Source: an uncultured Prevotellaceae bacterium
Lineage (GTDB): Bacteria > Bacteroidota > Bacteroidia > Bacteroidales > Bacteroidaceae
Direction of reading: 5' to 3'
NCBI GenBank assembly: GCA_902768785.1
Contig: CACXMM010000010.1
Location: 19,462-83,461, forward strand
DNA length: 64,000 bases
A program made the position numbers and the translations under genes. Below, piece by piece: positions 61,107 to 64,000 of this stretch. Below the pieces are notes generated by a model. That model had not been told where the DNA came from and did not search any database. It was given only the letters and a program-made list of their open reading frames with translations. Positions within the stretch are counted from its first letter, which is position 1, and the number at the start of each line of letters is the position of its first letter.

Positions 61107-61150
61107 ATATCAGAATGTTTTCTGCTTTTATATTATATATAGTTTTACGA

Positions 61151-63310
61151 ATGAGACTTGTTAGGTTTTCACTTTTGGTCTTCTTATTCAGTCTCTGCTT
61201 GTCTCCGATAAAGTTATATTCACAGACAATTGAAGCAGACTCGCTAAGAAACGACTCCCTGTCCTTTGGTATGCAGGAACTGGGAGAGGTGGTGGTCAAA
61301 GGCAACTATGTGGTGCGCAGTGCTACGGGCTACAAGATAAACATATCCTCAGTGCCTGTTTTCAAGGACATGGATGGCAGTCAGATTCTCAGTGCCCTTC
61401 CTGGCATGATGATAGTCGGTGACAAAATACAAGTCAAGGGGAACGATGTGGGTAAAGTCTATATCGATGGCCGTGAGCTTCATGTTCCAGCAGAAGAAAT
61501 ACCTCAATATTTCCAGAGCTTCAGAGCAAGAGACATCAAATCCGTCCAAGTGATAGAAAATGCAGGAGCGGATGAGAATGCGGAGATAGGAGGCACGGCT
61601 GTGATTAAGATCATCACTCACCATCATGAGCAGGGAGGTCAGCTGAGCATGTCGGCAAACAGTCGGCTATCTGAGAATTCCAAAAGTCTCGGTACCCCCT
61701 CGCTTGTCTTCCAGGGGCGATACGGAAAATGGACATTGATGTCAACGCTCACTCCTCAAAAGACATGGTTTCATTCTTCTCTGCTCTCGGAAGAAAGCTA
61801 CCCAGAGAAGATTCTGGAAAAATGCCGCCGTCAACACTCCAAGACAGAATCATTAGAGCCTAAGGTCTGCGTAGGTTATGACTTCACTCCCGATGATGTC
61901 CTTTCCATCAGCTGGGAATATGGTAAATGGAAAAGAGAATATGACACACGGGTGGGTATCGAGACGGCGGGTGCCCAAAGCTATGCAGATATGAAAGACG
62001 AAAACGGCGAGCAAGAGACGCAAGACTACACCCTCGACTATACCCACCAGTGGAAGGGTGGTAGTATTGGCTTGTATGCTATGTATTCTGTCAGGAATGA
62101 AAGCAGCGACAATCTTGTTTACAGGGAAGGCACACCCCAGCTATGGAAAAACGAAAACAGATTCAGGCAAAAGGATAACATGTGGCAATGGAAGCTGAAA
62201 GGGCAACAGCAGATATGGGGAGAGAAGGCATCACTCACTTATGGAGCTGACTTGATGAAATGGAAGAACGAGAACCTGTCGCATAACGAACAGGTAGTAA
62301 ACGGTGAGCCCAATCCTTACTTTACCCATACCGCAGACTTTCTTTACAAAGAGACGCTGGCTGCTGGCTATGCATTGTTCGACTACCGTCACCGGAAACT
62401 CAGCCTGCATGGAGGAATTCGCTATGAGCATCGTGACATCTCACCCAACTCGACTGCCGACAGTAGCTATAGTGCTGTCACAGGTAGAAAGAACCGTTTC
62501 AATGACATATTCCCTGATGCGAAGGTCAAATACGTGTTTGATGAGAGGCACAACCACAGCATTGGCCTTGGCTACTCACGACGTCTCTTCAAGCCCACAT
62601 CCACGATGGTCTCACCCGTCAGACAATGGCAGGACGAGAATCACTATACAGTAGGAAATCCGCTGATGCAGCCCATCTGTAGTGACAAACTAACCATGGA
62701 TTGCAGTCTGTGGGGGAGCCTAAGCCTTACGGCATCCTACAGCAAGTCGCCAATGTTCCAATCCTTATACAAGAAGGATGAGGGGCGTGGTGTGTTCTAT
62801 AGCACTTACGACAATGGGGGAAAGACGGAGACGGTCAGTTTAGCATTGGCTTACAACCGTATGCTGGGAATCAAAGGAATCCTCAACGCTACATGTACCT
62901 ACTCGCATTCCAGATCCACTTATAACGGAATCAGAATCACCAATAGCGGCTTTTCCGCATCCTGTTTTCTTTCCTACTCTCTCGGGAAAGGGTATAGTGC
63001 CCTGATGAACGCCAGTTATCATTCTTCGTTGGAGATTCCAACATTTAAGTCGGATCCAATGGGATCGGCAAGCTTGAGTCTCAGCAAATCATTCATGAAA
63101 TCCAAGTTACATGTGAATGCCGGTTATACATATTCGGTATCACCAAAGACCTATATTACCGCAGGGAACGTATTCATCAAAAACGATCCGAACCTTTCTC
63201 CGCATTCAGCAAACATCACACTTTCTTATTCGCTGAGTTGGGGACAGAGGAACCTGCGTGTCAGACTGACGGGAAGTGATGGCAGCGAGGAGAGAGGAAG
63301 ACTCAAATAA
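61151..63310 (+). CDS. TonB-dependent receptor-like outer-membrane beta-barrel protein
   Basis: Outer-membrane receptor, about 719 residues. Signal peptide (LLVFLFSLCLSPIKLYSQ); an N-terminal plug (LGEVVVKGNYVVRSATGYKINIS, LSALPGMMIVGDKIQVKGNDVGKVYIDGREL, RARDIKSVQVIENAGADENAEIGGTAVIKI); then a barrel of the outer-membrane beta-barrel family 3 type. It has no SusD partner and no carboxypeptidase-like domain. The C-terminus ends in SDGSEERGRLK, not an aromatic residue, which is seen in some Bacteroidota receptors. ATG 61151 is preferred over 61115 for the signal peptide. The ligand is unknown; the gene lies directly after the small-protein pair. Confidence 0.85.
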   Translation: MRLVRFSLLVFLFSLCLSPIKLYSQTIEADSLRNDSLSFGMQELGEVVVKGNYVVRSATGYKINISSVPVFKDMDGSQILSALPGMMIVGDKIQVKGNDVGKVYIDGRELHVPAEEIPQYFQSFRARDIKSVQVIENAGADENAEIGGTAVIKIITHHHEQGGQLSMSANSRLSENSKSLGTPSLVFQGRYGKWTLMSTLTPQKTWFHSSLLSEESYPEKILEKCRRQHSKTESLEPKVCVGYDFTPDDVLSISWEYGKWKREYDTRVGIETAGAQSYADMKDENGEQETQDYTLDYTHQWKGGSIGLYAMYSVRNESSDNLVYREGTPQLWKNENRFRQKDNMWQWKLKGQQQIWGEKASLTYGADLMKWKNENLSHNEQVVNGEPNPYFTHTADFLYKETLAAGYALFDYRHRKLSLHGGIRYEHRDISPNSTADSSYSAVTGRKNRFNDIFPDAKVKYVFDERHNHSIGLGYSRRLFKPTSTMVSPVRQWQDENHYTVGNPLMQPICSDKLTMDCSLWGSLSLTASYSKSPMFQSLYKKDEGRGVFYSTYDNGGKTETVSLALAYNRMLGIKGILNATCTYSHSRSTYNGIRITNSGFSASCFLSYSLGKGYSALMNASYHSSLEIPTFKSDPMGSASLSLSKSFMKSKLHVNAGYTYSVSPKTYITAGNVFIKNDPNLSPHSANITLSYSLSWGQRNLRVRLTGSDGSEERGRLK

Positions 63311-63626
63311 TTTCTGTTTATCATGCAAGGTCGTGACCTTGTGTGTGTAATATTTGATTATAACGTCAATAATGAAGGATCACCATTGCGATGATTCATG
63401 GCGAATCACAGATTATTATACTCTATGCCGCCGAATTGCAAATCCGTCGGAACGGAGGTCAGTAATCCTACTACACAATATTTGAGATTCTCCGTTAACT
63501 CTGTTGACTCCATGTGAAAATATTGTCAGGATAATTCGCAATTATTTAAGGGTTGTGAAAGAATGCTAATTGGTAGAAGGGAAATGATTGGGGTGTACAG
63601 AAGTGCCCACAAGTGCCTTTTTGTGC
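63311..63626. other. Gene-free region after the receptor gene
   Basis: No credible open frame. A 7-bp palindrome, CAAGGTC with GACCTTG (63326-63341), lies just after the receptor stop but lacks a T tract. Otherwise I see nothing recognisable until the 22-bp island. Confidence 0.5.
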
Positions 63627-63880
63627 AAGTAAAGTCTGTTTGGGTTCAAAGTAGAGTCTCATTGGGTTGCAAGTAAAGTCTGATTTGAACCCAAGTAGAG
63701 CCTACGTAATGTTTACGTAGAGTCTGTTTAGGGTCGTTCCAGACTTTACTTACACCCTTTCCAACGTCATCTAAGGGTCATTCCGCCGTCACTTTACCCC
63801 CTATAGATGACGTCGGAATGAGTGATAGATACCGTCGGAACAGGTGGTAACGCCGTTCGGAACAACCCTTAGGTGACGCT
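63627..63880. repeat. 22-bp island 3: AAGTARAGTCT units followed by TTCC/CGGAA units
   Basis: AAGTA(A/G)AG words start at 63627, 63649, 63671 and 63693, with ACGTAGAG at 63715; TTCC words follow at 63737, 63759 and 63781; inverted CGGAA words lie at 63814, 63836 and 63858. All successive members of each set are exactly 22 bp apart. GTAAAGTCTG near the start can pair with CAGACTTTAC (63740-63749), enclosing GGGTTCAAA with TTTGAACCC. Bases 63781-63809 are the perfect inverted match of 11882-11910. Confidence 0.88.
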
Positions 63881-64000
63881 TCTTCGAAAATGTATGGTTT
63901 TAACTTTGGTAGGGTTCTTTGGGTCGCCTTCGGCGATTTATTGGAAACGAATTTGAATAATTTGAAGAGTGCCTTGAGCGTAAGCGAAAAATTATCCCAC
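63881..64000. other. Gene-free 3' end of the window
   Basis: No gene. A short GC hairpin with a TTC loop, GTCGCC TTC GGCGAT, lies at about 63924-63938. The remainder is AT-rich with an AATTTGAATAATTTGAA repeat-like run. Confidence 0.5.

Noticed and set aside
61115-63310. Truncated or frameshifted receptor
   Set aside because: The C-terminus lacks an aromatic residue, but the frame runs without break through plug and barrel and ends at a normal stop. Loss of function is not shown.
1-64000. tRNA, rRNA or phage genes
   Set aside because: No cloverleaf, rRNA-like segment, integrase or capsid gene was recognised by eye; a covariance search (for example tRNAscan-SE or Infernal) would be decisive.

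Overview
The window looks like chromosomal DNA of a Bacteroidales bacterium, most probably a Prevotellaceae member from the gut or rumen. Evidence: a SusC/SusD polysaccharide utilisation locus with a hybrid two-component regulator; Bacteroidota-only families (DUF4230, DUF4738, DUF3244, DUF5686, DUF2723); many promoters of the Bacteroidota type (TTTG about 19 nt upstream of TAnnTTTG); and families that match Prevotella proteins from memory. No rRNA, tRNA, transposase, phage gene or CRISPR array was seen.

Layout. 0-12.7 kb: housekeeping genes. These are a partial M3 peptidase (dcp), dCMP deaminase, S41 protease, 5-formyl-THF cyclo-ligase, a DUF721/recF pair on the minus strand, a TPR protein with ribH, xth, lipoproteins and DUF4230 proteins, an amino acid:cation symporter and mntP. 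12.8-34.4 kb: a xyloglucan-type utilisation locus, all on the minus strand: LacI regulator, SusC, SusD, surface glycan-binding lipoprotein, GH5 endoglucanase, hybrid two-component sensor, GH31 with PA14, GH2, second GH31. 34.5-41.3 kb: a candidate small RNA, an orphan LuxR-type regulator, and a tight minus-strand operon (nucleotidyltransferase, ATP-grasp protein, CDP-alcohol phosphatidyltransferase, DUF5686 outer-membrane protein, HAD hydrolase) that may build and place an unusual polar lipid or glycan. 41.8-57.4 kb: a GIN-domain lipoprotein, cysE, an RNA methyltransferase with a charged tail, DPP4-like peptidase, purD, membrane proteins, a DUF2723 glycosyltransferase-like protein, a NodB deacetylase, queG and a GH20 hexosaminidase. 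57.4-63.3 kb: a DUF4112 protein, then an accessory cassette of a TPR/transmembrane regulator, two small secreted proteins and a TonB-dependent receptor.

How the locus should work: GH5 and the glycan-binding protein act at the surface, SusC/SusD import oligosaccharides, and the two GH31 enzymes and GH2 remove xylose and galactose side chains. The hybrid sensor probably detects the oligosaccharides. The LacI gene has a near-perfect operator overlapping its own promoter.

The most unusual content is non-coding. Three intergenic islands (11.68-11.97, 41.53-41.70, 63.63-63.88 kb) are built from changing 'words' that stay in a 22-bp register. They share words with each other, including a 29-nt perfect inverted match between islands 52 kb apart. 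Separately, heptamer arrays (GATGAAG-type) overlap or abut the stop codons of four unrelated genes, and a related heptamer array lies in frame inside the dcp coding region.
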